A stretch of DNA of 64,000 bases from Astropecten irregularis (taxonomy: Eukaryota; Echinodermata; Asteroidea; Paxillosida; Astropectinidae). Of this stretch, positions 11,211 through 23,200 are shown piece by piece (the stretch's first letter is position 1; each line of letters opens with the position of its first letter). Location of the stretch: NCBI GenBank assembly GCA_963971285.1, contig OZ020244.1:30380001-30444000 (forward strand), in the 5' to 3' direction. Made by a program: the position numbers and the translations under genes. Under the pieces are notes generated by a model. That model was not told the origin of the DNA. It did not search any database and was given only the letters and a program-made list of their open reading frames with translations.

Positions 11211-11863
11211 TGACAAACTGAATGACCCCAGAAAGCACTTTTACATGACTGATGGGGCAAGAAGAAAAACACAATGCCGCCTCATGAAAAATAAGTATCA
11301 ACGAAGATTCAATGGATGCAATGGATGTACGAGACTGACGCTCAAATCATCAGATGTTGCTCACTGGTCCTGCACTCCTGCATATATTTCTTGTCCCTCT
11401 ATTATCAATAGGGAGGTTTCGCAAGCAAATGGATATGCATATGCGTACGTTTAGCTATCCGTAAACGTCAACAGTTGATCTGATGTTTCGCAACAGTGAA
11501 GTCTATATCCAGCAACGGAGAACCACTTTTGTCCATGACTTTGAGGCAAATTTTGTCTTATTCTTAAGTTTTGAAAAAATTATGCATAGACATATAGACA
11601 TATTCCATGAATTCGTGTTCAGGAAATCCTTTCTTTTTAATCTAATCATGCACATGACAAAAAATGAACAGAGAATTATGAAAATACTGATATTCGGTAC
11701 GCATTGAACACTTACGCGTATCGAGCACGATATCCGTGCCTCAACGTATAACGGATAGCTGAAAAACTGTGACGTCATAAGTACACAAATGCTGGTGACG
11801 TATCCGAAGCGCTAACCGTATCCGTTCGCTTGCAAAACCTCTCTACTATTAAATCTCTGTGAC

Positions 11864-14800
11864 TTACCTTCCTCATCCACCTGCTGCAGGGGGCGGGGCA
11901 GAAGGGCCTCCAGGACCGCCCCTAAAACCTCCCATTCTCCTTCTTGGGCCAGGTGGTGGACCCAGTCCTCGACTGTAGTGGGGTAGAGACAAGTAATGAG
12001 ATTTAGAAACCATCAAATAAAAACAAGGGAAACTGACCGAATTTTAGGTCATTGAAAAGAGCAAAAAAGAACAATTTACTGGAGCGAGATTTGAACCAGA
12101 GACCTCGGGAATACCGTACCGCCATACTGGTGCTCTTACCAACTGAGCTATCTAGCCCTATGTTAGTGGTGTCCCCAATCAGTCCTTGTGCTAACATTTC
12201 TTCCTGGTTAGCACACCGGGCCAGCTTACTTCAGATTTTACTAGTCCATTTAGATTTTTACTACCCCGTACGTACATTGATCCATACCTTAACATGTAGG
12301 TTTCTTTTACTATCCAAAAGGCAACCAAGGAAGTGAGTTTAGCTAGCCCAGAGTGGTTGTACGACATTGTACGCCGGGCTAGCACTATTTTGAGCCCTGC
12401 CAATAGTCAATTTTCTTTGTTCGTTTAGCAGTCAGAAGCAATGATACCACTAACATACCGTTATATCCCATGGATTATTTCATTTCAAGGTGGAAAATAG
12501 CTAATAACAGGATGTGCTGGATTTGAATTTCATTGGTTAGATGTCAAAGTGGCATTATGTTACACACACTGACACAGGGACATGTATGTACTTCCACTGT
12601 AATTCCTCAAAGATTCTTGGTGTGGATGGTAGTGTTTTGTCTTGCCAGTAACGTGTATTCATAAAAGGCCAAGTGAACTGTACATTACCTGTTCCCATTT
12701 CCTGCTTTGTAGCTTGATGTGTGGCCAGTGCCTTTATTTGTTAAATTCGGCTGCAAAACACAAATAAGATCACATATCAAATCACATTACGATACAACAC
12801 TGCATGTGGGCATTTTGAAGCAACTAGAAATTGTATGTAATTGTAAGATGCTTGGAGTTAGGAGGGACTAAATTTCAATCATAACAGGATCTTTCTCAAA
12901 GGCTAGCCTACTAATATTGAAATGTCAGGCCCTCCAAACTTCAAGCATTTGATACATTTCAGGTCATTATTTTGGTTGATAAGCAGTTTGCAGTTAATTT
13001 TTTTTGCTTGTATTGTATGTTAGATAATAGTGTATGTAAACTTACCGAGACCATTGTATGGAAGCTGTTCAAAGGAATGAAAGAAAAAAAGAAGACTTGT
13101 TAAATGCTGACCAACATGTGTGTACTGCTCTATACACGTACACTATGATCATAAGGTATCAGTCCAGTGGTCAATTTCACAAATATTTACGATTCATATT
13201 CAAGTTGAGTTGTACCTGTTTCCATATTAACTAGCATTGTGACATCACATCACACTCTGCTTTTAAAACAATTAAGATTGATGCGCATGTTACAATCTGT
13301 CTTAGCCTTTTGTGAAATTGAGTCCAAGTATATAAATTATAATTCAACTAATTTAAGTGCCTATAGTAATAGATGGCACTAGTCACGGGGGCTTAGGTTG
13401 ACACTATGAAGCATGCAGTTTTAAACCTGCCCAAGCCTTAGTTTGCTACAAATGTTTCGAGTGATGCTGCAAATCAGTGCGGATCTATTCAGTGTGTTGC
13501 ATTCAAAGCATAGACCTACATGTATTTATAGCCAAACTACTGGTTCCAAATGGGAGACTTTGGAGAACCGGTCTTCTAGTCAACAGTGCATGCGCAAGCA
13601 CGTGTAAAACAACACGTGCATGCTCACAATTGCTTGGGCGTGCACTGTTGACTTGAAGACTGGTTCTCCAAAGTCTCCCATTGGATTGTGTTTGTTTAAG
13701 AACAAGTTGTTCCGATCTTCAAATCTTATTTGTTAAATAGAAAACAAAATTGTGTCACATCAGATTTGCATCAGAAGATTTATAAACTACCATAAGAAAC
13801 AAAGAATGCAGCATATGCAATTACTTACAAGAGGACGACAAAGTTGATGATACCCCAAAACAATTCACTAATAAAAGCCAATCTCCATGGAGATTTAGAC
13901 TCCATCATTTGACCTACAGGTACAATGAGAAAACATAGAGAGAACATTAAATTTATACGAAGTTCAAATGTCACATTGAAGAAAAGACAATATACACCGA
14001 TGTCGACGGTATGACATACCATCTGTCATTACTGTGGTGTTCTCGCCTGTCTTTTTTTATGAAAACAAAAGAATTTACGCTCTGCCGCACAATTTAACCG
14101 CAAGGCCAATTACATGAACTATACACCGGATTATGATTCATGTAAACACACAACAGTGACAACTTCCTCATCTGCAGACCTGTACAAACTTGTGCAATAT
14201 AAGTCGGAGGATAGGCCATGGCTGTTTGGGCTTGAAATGTACACATTTGAGGCTGCAGCCTCATCACAGACCACTGAGGAAAGAATCTAGGCTAGGGGCA
14301 TTTACGAAACGGAGGCTCAGGCTCCGTCTCAGGCTCCATTTTAAGAATTCATTCTGATTTAACGGGAATCAAAATAGAGGCTTTGGCAGCGATTCGGAAG
14401 TAGATTCTCTAGTATGATAAGGAAAACAGAGCTTCAGCTTCAATGAAAAACCTCAAATTATATTTTTAGCACATATGGATGTCCGATCTGGAGCCCGAGC
14501 CCGAGCCTGAGCCGCCGTTTCCTAAACCCCTAGGAAGCAGAACTGAGGAACAGTCTATTCCTTCCTTTCAGATCGTCCACCATCTTGGTTTAGCTCTCCG
14601 CCAATTAGAAACAAGCATGAAGTCACGTGTGTGTGGCAGAGAACCACACAAGATGGCGAACGATCCGAAAAAGTCTGAAACGATCGTTTGGATTTGGGAA
14701 AACATTTATTTTTTTATTGCACGGAAAGATCGTGAGAACAAACAAATTAAGCTGCATTTCATCCTTGACATTTGGAGAACAGATGAAGCAATTTTCAAAA

Positions 14801-15341
14801 CGATCTGTGACTGTCTTTATTGTCATTTGGAGACATTTTTGGCGAAAGTAACGTTCAGCGTGACGTAGGCCTACCGTAAAGTACAATTTTTCTGTGTATG
14901 GCCCAGTATATCACTAGGCCTAGTATTTAGGAATCACTGCAGTACTATTTCTCTGTACTGTTTCATAAAAATCATAAGAAGTTGACTTTGCTTAGAATAG
15001 GAATAGCCTAACGTTAATTGAATTACGCATAACTGTTTACAGTTCAGTCATTGTTTGTGCATGGAGGTAGAAATAGATTGTGGAAGTTCAACGTTACGTA
15101 GGCATGGTAGGCTAGTCGCAGGCCTAACGAAACGAATACGTTCAGACGTTACACAGCCTTGCCCTTGGGGCCTACTGATTACTCCTCTCATGGGTAGTGG
15201 ACAGTTAAGAAAGAAGAAAGAAATGAATATGTGAACATCCCCTTCTCGTCTTTGACATGTCTGTTCAAACTTCTTACGAATGTTTCTAACAAATCATCAT
15301 GAAGTTTTGACTGACTTACCACTGTTGTTTATGTACGCCAT
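11864..15341 (-). CDS. SELENOK: Selenoprotein K
   Basis: Five coding exons on the minus strand (15341-15320, 13913-13829, 13064-13046, 12750-12689, 11972-11864) encode 98 residues; human SELENOK has 94. The protein starts MAYINNSG, has a single membrane segment at about residues 19-37 (LAFISELFWGIINFVVLFF), then a Gly/Pro/Arg-rich cytosolic tail with GPRRRMGG and SAPPPAAGG, ending G-U-G-R with U96 encoded by TGA. The family is an ER membrane protein that assists the palmitoyltransferase DHHC6 and ER-associated degradation. The start has A at -3 and G at +4. Exon 3 is a 19-nt microexon; all junctions are GT-AG and phases agree. A matching SECIS lies downstream on the same strand. The gene converges on ACTR8. 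Confidence is high because the sequence, Sec codon and SECIS agree independently. Confidence 0.95.
11873..11875 (-). other. SELENOK: UGA selenocysteine codon of SELENOK
   Basis: In the SELENOK frame this TGA lies between GGT-GGA and GGA-AGG-TAA, giving the invariant C-terminus G-U-G-R of the selenoprotein K family. It is residue 96 of 98. Translation as a stop would remove only three residues, including the redox-active Sec. Confidence 0.92.
12025..12480 (-). mobile_element. tRNA-derived SINE (family A) interrupted by another element
   Basis: Read on the minus strand, an A box (TAGCTCAGTTGGTAAGAGC) and a diverged B box (GGTTCAAATC) occur at about 12070-12160 with the usual tail. The upstream body (ATAGTCAATTTTCTTTG inverse) resumes at 12401. 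The 12181-12400 interval between them is a separate insertion. The locus lies in the SELENOK intron between exons 4 and 5. Confidence 0.8.
12181..12400. mobile_element. Insertion nested in SINE
   Basis: This 220-bp segment interrupts the family A SINE. The string GCCAGCTTACTTCAGATTTT and a following TTTTTACTACCCCGTAC match another copy at 57.14-57.24 kb. Ends carry loosely inverted GGGCCAGC/GCCGGGCTAGC motifs. CAAT flanks both sides and may be the target duplication. Confidence 0.6.
12840..13015. mobile_element. Interspersed element (AGGAGGGNCTGA family)
   Basis: Inverted segments (AGGAGGGACTAAATTTCAAT and AAATGTCAGGCCCTCC) flank CAGGATCTTTCTC, followed by ACATTTCAGGTCATTATTTT and GCAGTTTGCAG. 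Copies with the same order lie at 28.79-29.11 and 42.47-42.64 kb, and a fragment at 56.48 kb. Confidence 0.65.
13549..13682. mobile_element. GGAGACTTTGGAG foldback element
   Basis: Near-perfect 40-bp inverted arms (AATGGGAGACTTTGGAGAAC and its inverse) enclose TGCATGCGCAAGC and CACGTGCATGCTC. It lies in the SELENOK intron between exons 2 and 3. Confidence 0.85.
14295..14530. mobile_element. GAGCCT-ended interspersed element
   Basis: Left ACGAAACGGAGGCTCAGGCT and right GAGCCTGAGCCGCCGTTTCC ends are inverted. The right end holds GAGCCC/GAGCCT hexamers. The core GAAGTAGATTCTCTAG is shared with the other copies. It lies in SELENOK intron 1. Confidence 0.75.
14531..15319. other. SELENOK intron 1, remaining sequence
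   Basis: Beyond the element at 14.3-14.5 kb I see no coding exon or clear repeat in this stretch. A 129-codon open frame across 14479-14868 overlaps the repeat and has no recognisable protein content. Confidence 0.5.
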
Positions 15342-16920
15342 CTTCGCCTGATGAATATTGCTGTGTAACGAATGCGCAATCGAATCACACGTAATGCAGT
15401 AAATAACACATCAGCACATGAATAGCGCCCTCTTTCACTGATACGTGTCCAACCTATTAATTTTCCTCTCTCCTTTGTTTTAGTTTGAGTGTAATGTAGG
15501 CCTAGTTGTTTTGGTTTTAGTACAAAGGTACACAGTACACACAAAATCCCAAACATATCTTGTTACTACCACTCTCATCCAAATAAAAAAATAATACATT
15601 TCTGATTTTCACAGCCTGCCTACAAAATTAGGCCACTTTTTTAAATGGGATTTATAACTTGTTTTCATATGCTTGGTGGTAGTTTTCAGTACCACCTTTG
15701 ACTTTATGAACACTTGGGAAAAAAAGACTGGATGACTAAAAACACTCCAACAGAATGAAAAAAAACCCAACACAACAGAAATAGAATTGCGACAGAAAAA
15801 CATCACAAACAAAGCTTTCAAAAATACAGATTACCTCACAAGTTGAAAACCAAAAGAACTTTCTTCAACAAATAAAATTGACACAATCAAATCATTTTTA
15901 TACCAAAAGTTTTATATACATATGGAGAAATAATACAATTTTTACAGATTGATGAAATAAAAGGCAAATTAACCACGACATTTCAAAACCTCATGGGCTC
16001 TCTTGGATGAAAACAGTTGTACAGTACTCCATTCATCTTATTAATTTTGAATAATTCTTATTTTGTGAATCTTTCTTATACGTTTGGGCCATATAGAATG
16101 TGAGACATTTAAACCTGTGTATTTTCACATGGTATATTTATTTTCCAAAACTATGTGATCTGCTGTACTATATTCTATTCCATTGAGAAGTATGAAATAA
16201 ATGTTTTACCTGAATACAGAATACTAATAGAATTGTCTTCAAGTTCAAACTATTTGTATTTCTTTGGCAAACATTTTGCAGTCCTCTTTGAAAGATAGAA
16301 AATGTATTCTAAACTTACAACTTGTTTCAGATTTGACAAGGGCACAACAAAATTGACCCAAATGTATAGAATGATGATACTCTCAATGGTCCAAATCATG
16401 GCATTATTTAGAATTATTTATAGAATTAGAGTTCTACATATGTACTGGCTAACTGATCAATGAGGCGGCCAAAGAATCACTCCAGAACTAAAGATGGGAA
16501 GTTCATCATAGGGATTGGACCATGTAAGAATGCAATGTATTTTTAGCCAATCATCTGTGTGCACTGCAGTGGTATAACTATGAAGGGTAGGGCAAGTTGG
16601 GCACGTGCCCCAGGAGCCACGTTTAGGGAGCACAACAAATGCAAGGGGGAAACCTGTACTATCAGTGAAGTTATTGCAAATGCAATCCAATGAACAAACA
16701 AAGAGAGATTCCAATTTCAACATTTTTCATTGGTATCAAAAGTTGGAATTAGGGGTGCAATTTTAGTGCATGCCCCGTGTGCCGTTTTCACTAGATATGC
16801 CGCTGGTGCACTGATACATAAGAGGTGATATGATGTTGGTTAAACTTTATAGGACTTTTCAAGCTACATATCCAAATATGACCCTGAATTGGATGACCCC
16901 CACCCACTGTCAAATAAATA
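15342..16920. other. Intergenic region upstream of SELENOK and downstream of KIN
   Basis: SELENOK (start 15341) and the KIN stop (17229) bound this AT-rich interval, so it should hold the SELENOK promoter and the KIN 3' UTR. I found no TATA box I would defend. A segment near 16.56-16.80 kb (GGTATAACTATGAAGGGTAG, then GCACGTGCCCC) looks repeat-derived. Confidence 0.5.
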
Positions 16921-17125
16921 AATAATTCGGGGCAAGCTTTTGCATAGCGATACCCATCTTTGGAATGGACTGGTTCCTTTGTGCCATTCTTATCCGTTAT
17001 GAACAGTACATTGGTTCAAGATGTCTCACTGTTATGTAACTGAGCAAAAGTTTGCCCGGAATCATGTGATGTAGCAACAGTGTCTTTAGTCTGGAGAATT
17101 CAGATTTGGATGTTTATGCACAGCG
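16921..17125. mobile_element. Partial copy of the 8.4-kb MITE
   Basis: GGGGCAAGCTTTTGCATAGC, ACTGGTTCCTTTGTGCCATT and GGAATCATGTGATGTAGC match the element at 8384-8634 in the same order; the left arm is missing. It lies just past the KIN stop codon. Confidence 0.7.
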
Positions 17126-17226
17126 AAAGGCTTATTATGTCCAAGCCTGGTGGAATGGCCAATAGGCATGCACACTCATGCCGTTGTTTCTTTGCTGTAT
17201 ACTGTGTTGCACAAAGATGAATTATG

Positions 17227-20200
17227 TCACGTGTCCTGTGGAGCGAGTTTAGATATATCCTCATATGGAATGCCATTCACTGTCTTACCAGCCAGGGGAC
17301 CCTGCACAAACAAGGAAAGAAATAAGCTGGATAAAATAATGTCCAAATCTGTATTGTTGCTATTCATTTCTATAACTTGATTTATCGGCTTGAATTGCTT
17401 GTAATTTGCGAAATGCAGGAAACAATACAAACCACTTGAATATAGAGCCATTTCTTCCAACATAGAATTTTACATTATCAACATTTGCCTCAGGAACAAA
17501 ATGGAAACAAACTAGATGACAGCATCATATGTGTTTGATAAATTAGGCTACAACAGGCTGCTCATAATTTGATTTGATCTCGCACTCACCGTTTCAAGTT
17601 TGACTGAGACTGAGAATGTCTGGTCTTGAAGGGATATCAGGGATCCGTTCTGACCTCTGTGAGGACCATTCACCACGGCCACCATCTTACCTAAGGGTTA
17701 AAGGTCAATAAAGGTCATAGTAAAGATACAATGATGACAGGTTGAAAGAGGGAGGATTTCCAAGCTCTCAACTAAATAACCTGCTACAGGATTACAGCAA
17801 CAGTCAATCAAATCAGGGAAATTCAAATTTTTGAGAGCAAAAAAGCAATTAAATGAATCTGCATTATTCACAATACAACTTGCAAGAGGCTTAAAGGTAG
17901 TTTCATACTTAGGTATTCATTGGTAAGAAACCAAACCAGAAATGTTCACAGATTTACGTATACCTTTCAGGGTATGAAGATGGTGGTGGTAGAAACATAC
18001 CGTTATTAATTTTTTCTGCCTGAAATGGTGTATTTATCCAGAAATTAGTAAAACAATGACCGAAAATCTTTTGGATCTTTTAAAAGATCAAAAATAAAAG
18101 AGAAAATGCTTAAGAAATACTGTGGCTGTTTTTCACTGTTTTCTCTTAAAAAAGTGGGCAACGTATGGGACTGAAATTTTCACAGATGACTGTTACTGTA
18201 TCTGTTTTGGCATTTTTGCCCATAAATCTGTATTTCTTTGATAAAAACCAAAGTATGATATTACCTTTAATACATGTACCTGCAGAATCAAATTTAACAA
18301 GATATCTCTGATTTACCTGGTGCAGGAATGACTGTCTCGACGTGCAGCTGGTCCACTTTGATCTTGGCCCCGGTGTCTACCATCTTGACTATCCCTGTGA
18401 ACTTGTCCTGGACTTTCTATACCGGCAAACAAAAAAACAAGCAAGAACTGAAGCAAATGCATGAAATTCAGAGCTCATCATCATTCAATATCAACTAGGC
18501 ATTCTCCTGAAGACAGCCAGAGTATACTGGCCCAAACATTGAGTTAAACCGGCTCTTTTCAGAGCCACACAAATAAAGAAAGAGTATAATTTAAAGGTAA
18601 TTTCATACTTTGGTTTTTGTCAAAGAAATGCAGAATCATGGGCACAAATATCAAGGAAGATACAGTAACAGTCATCTGTGAAAACTTCAGTCCCACGTGG
18701 TGCCCACTTTTTGAGAAAACAGTGAAAAACAGCCACAGTATTTTCTCTTTTATTTTTGATCTTTAAAATATCAAAACAAATTTTGGTCATTGGTTTCACT
18801 CTCTCTAGATAAATACAGCATTTCAGGCAGACAAATTTGAACAGTATGTTTCTACCATCACCATCTTTATACCCTAAAATCTGTGAAGATTTCTGTTTCG
18901 GCCATATGCTACCAAAGTATGATCTAGTACCTTTATGTCTCATGGTGTTACCACACAATCAATTATATTTATTATTAACTGAGACAGTTACTCTCGATCC
19001 ATAACAAAGTATTGGTTTCACTCCTGTATCAAATTTTATCTCAATTGAGCACTGCCCAATATTCATTAACTGGTGTCTGTCTATGGTAATCTTACGGGAT
19101 TTTATATAGGCCAAAGAAGTCTTGGCTTCCGATAACATTAGCCTTGCTGCCGCTAAAAAACCAATTGCCTTGATCAAGGCAATTTGAAAATGCGACGCAC
19201 ATTGAACAAGTGACGCACCTTTCCCTGGGATTCTATAATGCAGCTGCAATTAACAGCTGCATGTGTCACCAAGTTGTATTTTGGTAATCATGTAACCCCT
19301 TGTGCATTGAGTGTTTCCTTACCAGAATCACACCCTTCTTCTTGTAGAATCTTTCCCCCAGCCTCTTGGTGGTGACCTTGACTACGATGCCTTCCGTCAG
19401 CCAATTCTCCACGTGGGTCACTTTAGCTTTCTTCTTCCTCTCCTCCTCCTGTGGTATAAAGGAATCCCAAATGAGCATCATCGACCCTGACTCTCTTGGA
19501 CTTTTTGCCAAAGCACGGAAAAACTCGAAACTGCTAAATGCCCATAGTTTGCAATATTCGTAGAGACTCCATTCTTAATCAGGTTCGATTTCAGGACTCA
19601 AGTTTAATACAAAGGATAATTCATCATATCCTACAACCTTTCCGTGGGGATACAATGCAGATCATAAGTCCTGTGCTTTAAGTTACAATGAGTTTGGTGA
19701 AATTGACCCCTCATCCTCATCTTTCTGTCCCTGCGAGTTATTTTGCCCTTTTCTACTTTCATTTATACCTCAGACTCTTTATCAGGCTTGAATTGCGTTT
19801 TCTGCCCATAAAGCTCTCTTGTCTCCCAACAGGTCCCAACCATAATTTCCAGTTCATTTCCATGATTTCTTTTACTCATTTCATACAGTCTGTCGAAGTT
19901 CAGTTATGGCACAGTTTACAAGAACTCAGTTTCATAGGAAGGCTCATCTCAAATGTGCCTAGGGCATTTGCTCTAAGTGATATTCAGATGAGAACCAGTC
20001 ATTAAAACTGATATACATCGATAGAAATTTTGGTTGGTAAACCTGAATCTGCTTAGCTAAACATATATCTGTGGTTAGCAAATTTTTGGGCTTTAGGAAC
20101 TTGGCCCCATATTGTTGTCACACAATCACAGCATTATTGAAATCCCAATTCAGTTTGCATGATTGGTACCTTCATGGAAATGCATAGGGTCATAGTGGTC

Positions 20201-23200
20201 GTATGTATGAATAATAATAGCTTTTATCATCACTGCCGTCAATGGTTATTTGAAAACTACAGCAGTGTCCAGTGGTTTGGAGTTGTATGATTTGTATCCC
20301 ACCTCAATAATTTCATCCAGTGCAGACTTTCTCTTCTCTCCCTTGACCCGACTGTTGATGTCTTTTTTCTTGACTGACTGCGCATCTTTCAGAGGATTGG
20401 ACCAACTTGGTTGCCTGGGAAAACCGTTAATAAATAACAAAAAGATGGAAATATTTACGACCTACTTGGAAACAATGCATATTGATGCATACTAGCAGTG
20501 TTGGAGTACTCGTACTCGTACTCGAGTACAACTCGAATACATGCAAATACTCGGCCCTAGACTTGGACTCGACAGCAATGTACTCGGACTCGGCCCAGTA
20601 CTTAGACCTTGAATTACTCGGAGTACTCTGTACTCGAATTTGAGGATTCGACTCAAATTTGCATATATACTTGATAACTGGTACAAAGTGACGCCAAAAG
20701 GTATAATACATGATTGGTAAAGGTCACAGAACAGCACTCACACTTTGTCTGATCAAACATGTACATGAAATAATAAACCTATGAACATGTGAGCTCAATC
20801 AGAAATATGAGTCACGAGAAAATAGCGAAAAACCAATTCAATTTTTCTCATAAAACATCAAGAATGATTTTGATCTTACCCTGAGATCGAAACTGTTTTC
20901 GGCCTTTGTTTTGCTTATTTCTGGATAAATACACCATTCCAGGTGGAAATATTTTAATGGTTTATTTCTACCACCACCATCTTCATATCCTGAAAGTTAT
21001 ATGTAAATCTGTGAACATTTCTGTTTGGGTATGCTACCTATCCTGTCTGTACCTTTAAAGGGAAGCGGGGCTACTCACGTTTTACCATCTGTGGAGAGAG
21101 GGTCAGAAGTGTCTGAGGAAGCCTTCTGTTTGCTACTGGATGGTTCTGTTTTTGAAGAGGCTGATGAGGCGGCCATCTTGCCCAGGTTAAAACTAACGAG
21201 GCTCTCCCCGTCTTCTCTCTGCAGCTCTGTATACTCCTGGCTGGTGTCCTGCTAGTTGAATCACATTAGGACGCAGTGATTAAACATCACTGTTTACCAG
21301 TGAATACGGCAAAACTGACAATATGGATTTTCCAAATGCTAACTACTGTCATTCATTCACTTATTTTCAATACAAGTAACAAACTGGTACAAACTGCTCC
21401 TTAACTATTTTGGTAGCTAAATGTTCGGTATAGCAGTGCTTGTTATAACGGCGTTTCACTGTAGAGATGAAAGGATGATTATCAATATTCTTGATTTTAA
21501 GTAATGGATTTGAAGACACCTTCAGCACTCTTACATTTGTCCTGCTCTCGGAAGCCTTCTCTACTTGTCGCTGGATAAACCTCTGGGTCCTTTCCTCGTC
21601 GTCTAGCTCCAGCTTCTCCTTCTTGACCAGGGATTCCTGTCTGGCTATCGTCTCGGGATCCCGGTCAATGTAGGCAATGAACCAACCCTTTTCCGTCTGG
21701 TCCACTTTACAAAAACCTGGCATCGCGGTCAAAAGAAGGAATGATATCTTGAGGCTATTCAGTTCAGGTTTGGGAAAGTTTGGCCACTGCAGTTTATAAA
21801 AGACCTGTACTGTCATACTGGTAGCATACCAAAACAGAAATCTTCACAGATTTACCTATAATTTATGGGATATAGGCCTAAAGATGGTGATGGTAGAAGC
21901 AGGCTGTTAAAAATTTCCTGCATTAAAATACTGTATTTATCCAGACAAGGGTAAAACCAATGGCAAAAAACAATTTAGATCTTAGGAAGATCCAAAATCC
22001 TGTGAAAAGATTTAAAAACTGAAAAATACCATGAGCGTTTTTCACAGTTTTCTCAAAACGTGAGCACCACATGGGACTGGAAATTTCACAGATGACTGTT
22101 ACTGTATCTTTCTTGATATTTGTGCCCATGAATCTGAATTTCTTTGACAAAAACGAAAGTATGAAATAACCTTTAAATCAACAAAAGTAAGGTTTTTCAT
22201 CCAAATTGTGCTGTGGTAGTGAGGTCTTCATATCACTGCATACAATTGAGTCAATGTAACACCTCCTTTAACTGTCATCATAAGATATGTTTTATGAAGA
22301 GGTTTATTTATCTATCTATTTATTTATTCATTGTGTGTAAATATTACATAAATTGAGTGTACATCATATTTATTTATTTAGTTATTATTTTCTTTACTTT
22401 AAATATTTCCCCTGTAATTGGCATTGTATTGCTGTTGGATGAGATTAATAAAAAGAAATAGAAATGAAAAGGACCTTCAAACCTGAAAATAACTGACACT
22501 TGAATCATCTAAGTGACTAGAATTTTCATACCTTCACGTCCAAGCCACTTGACGAAATCTGTCAGCGTTTCCCACTTAGTAGCATTCATATGGCAGTGAT
22601 CCTTATCCTGGATGTACTCATTGTATACCACATTGCAATGGACGCGTCGTGTGTTAAACCGCCGACGAAGCAGCTCAATGAAGGTGTCGAAAAACTCCCT
22701 GGTAGAATGAAAAGGGGGAGAGGGAGTAAAATTAATAGAATGAAAACAAAGAAAAGCGCTCCGCACTAATGACGTCACATGAGTGATTTGGCCAGCGCGC
22801 CCATGTACAAAATCCCCGGATGTCAGACAAACATTGACTCACACATTGACTGGTGTAGTGTACACCATGCATGCACACGCACACAAGCACATCACCACAC
22901 GTTGCAATGTTGCAATGTTTGTCTGAGAAGTGCAGAGCGCTATTGATACACACTTGTATGTGAGTGGTATACAGTGACACAGAGTACATGCACAGGATAC
23001 ATTTGCACAGGTTCTTTGGCTGCATGGTTTATAGTGAGACATTGGTGCTAAGCCAGAAGAGAGGGTTCGATTCCAACTAAAGGCAATTAACAATTAAACA
23101 CCAGCCCATGTGACAGAGCTATTGGGGATATTATTGGGCCCAATATTCTAAATTCCTCAATCATGTCAGGGGCCAATTTCATAAAACTGTTAAGCACAAC

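Noticed and set aside
11170-11454. 94-codon plus-strand frame
   Set aside because: It overlaps a worn MITE in the SELENOK 3' region and has no protein similarity that I recognise.
12070-12160. tRNA-like A and B boxes
   Set aside because: The same sequence recurs many times with a fixed non-tRNA tail, so these are SINEs and not tRNA genes.
14479-14868. 129-codon open frame with an EPEPEP start
   Set aside because: Its beginning is the hexamer end of an interspersed element and the remainder shows no recognisable protein or splice context.
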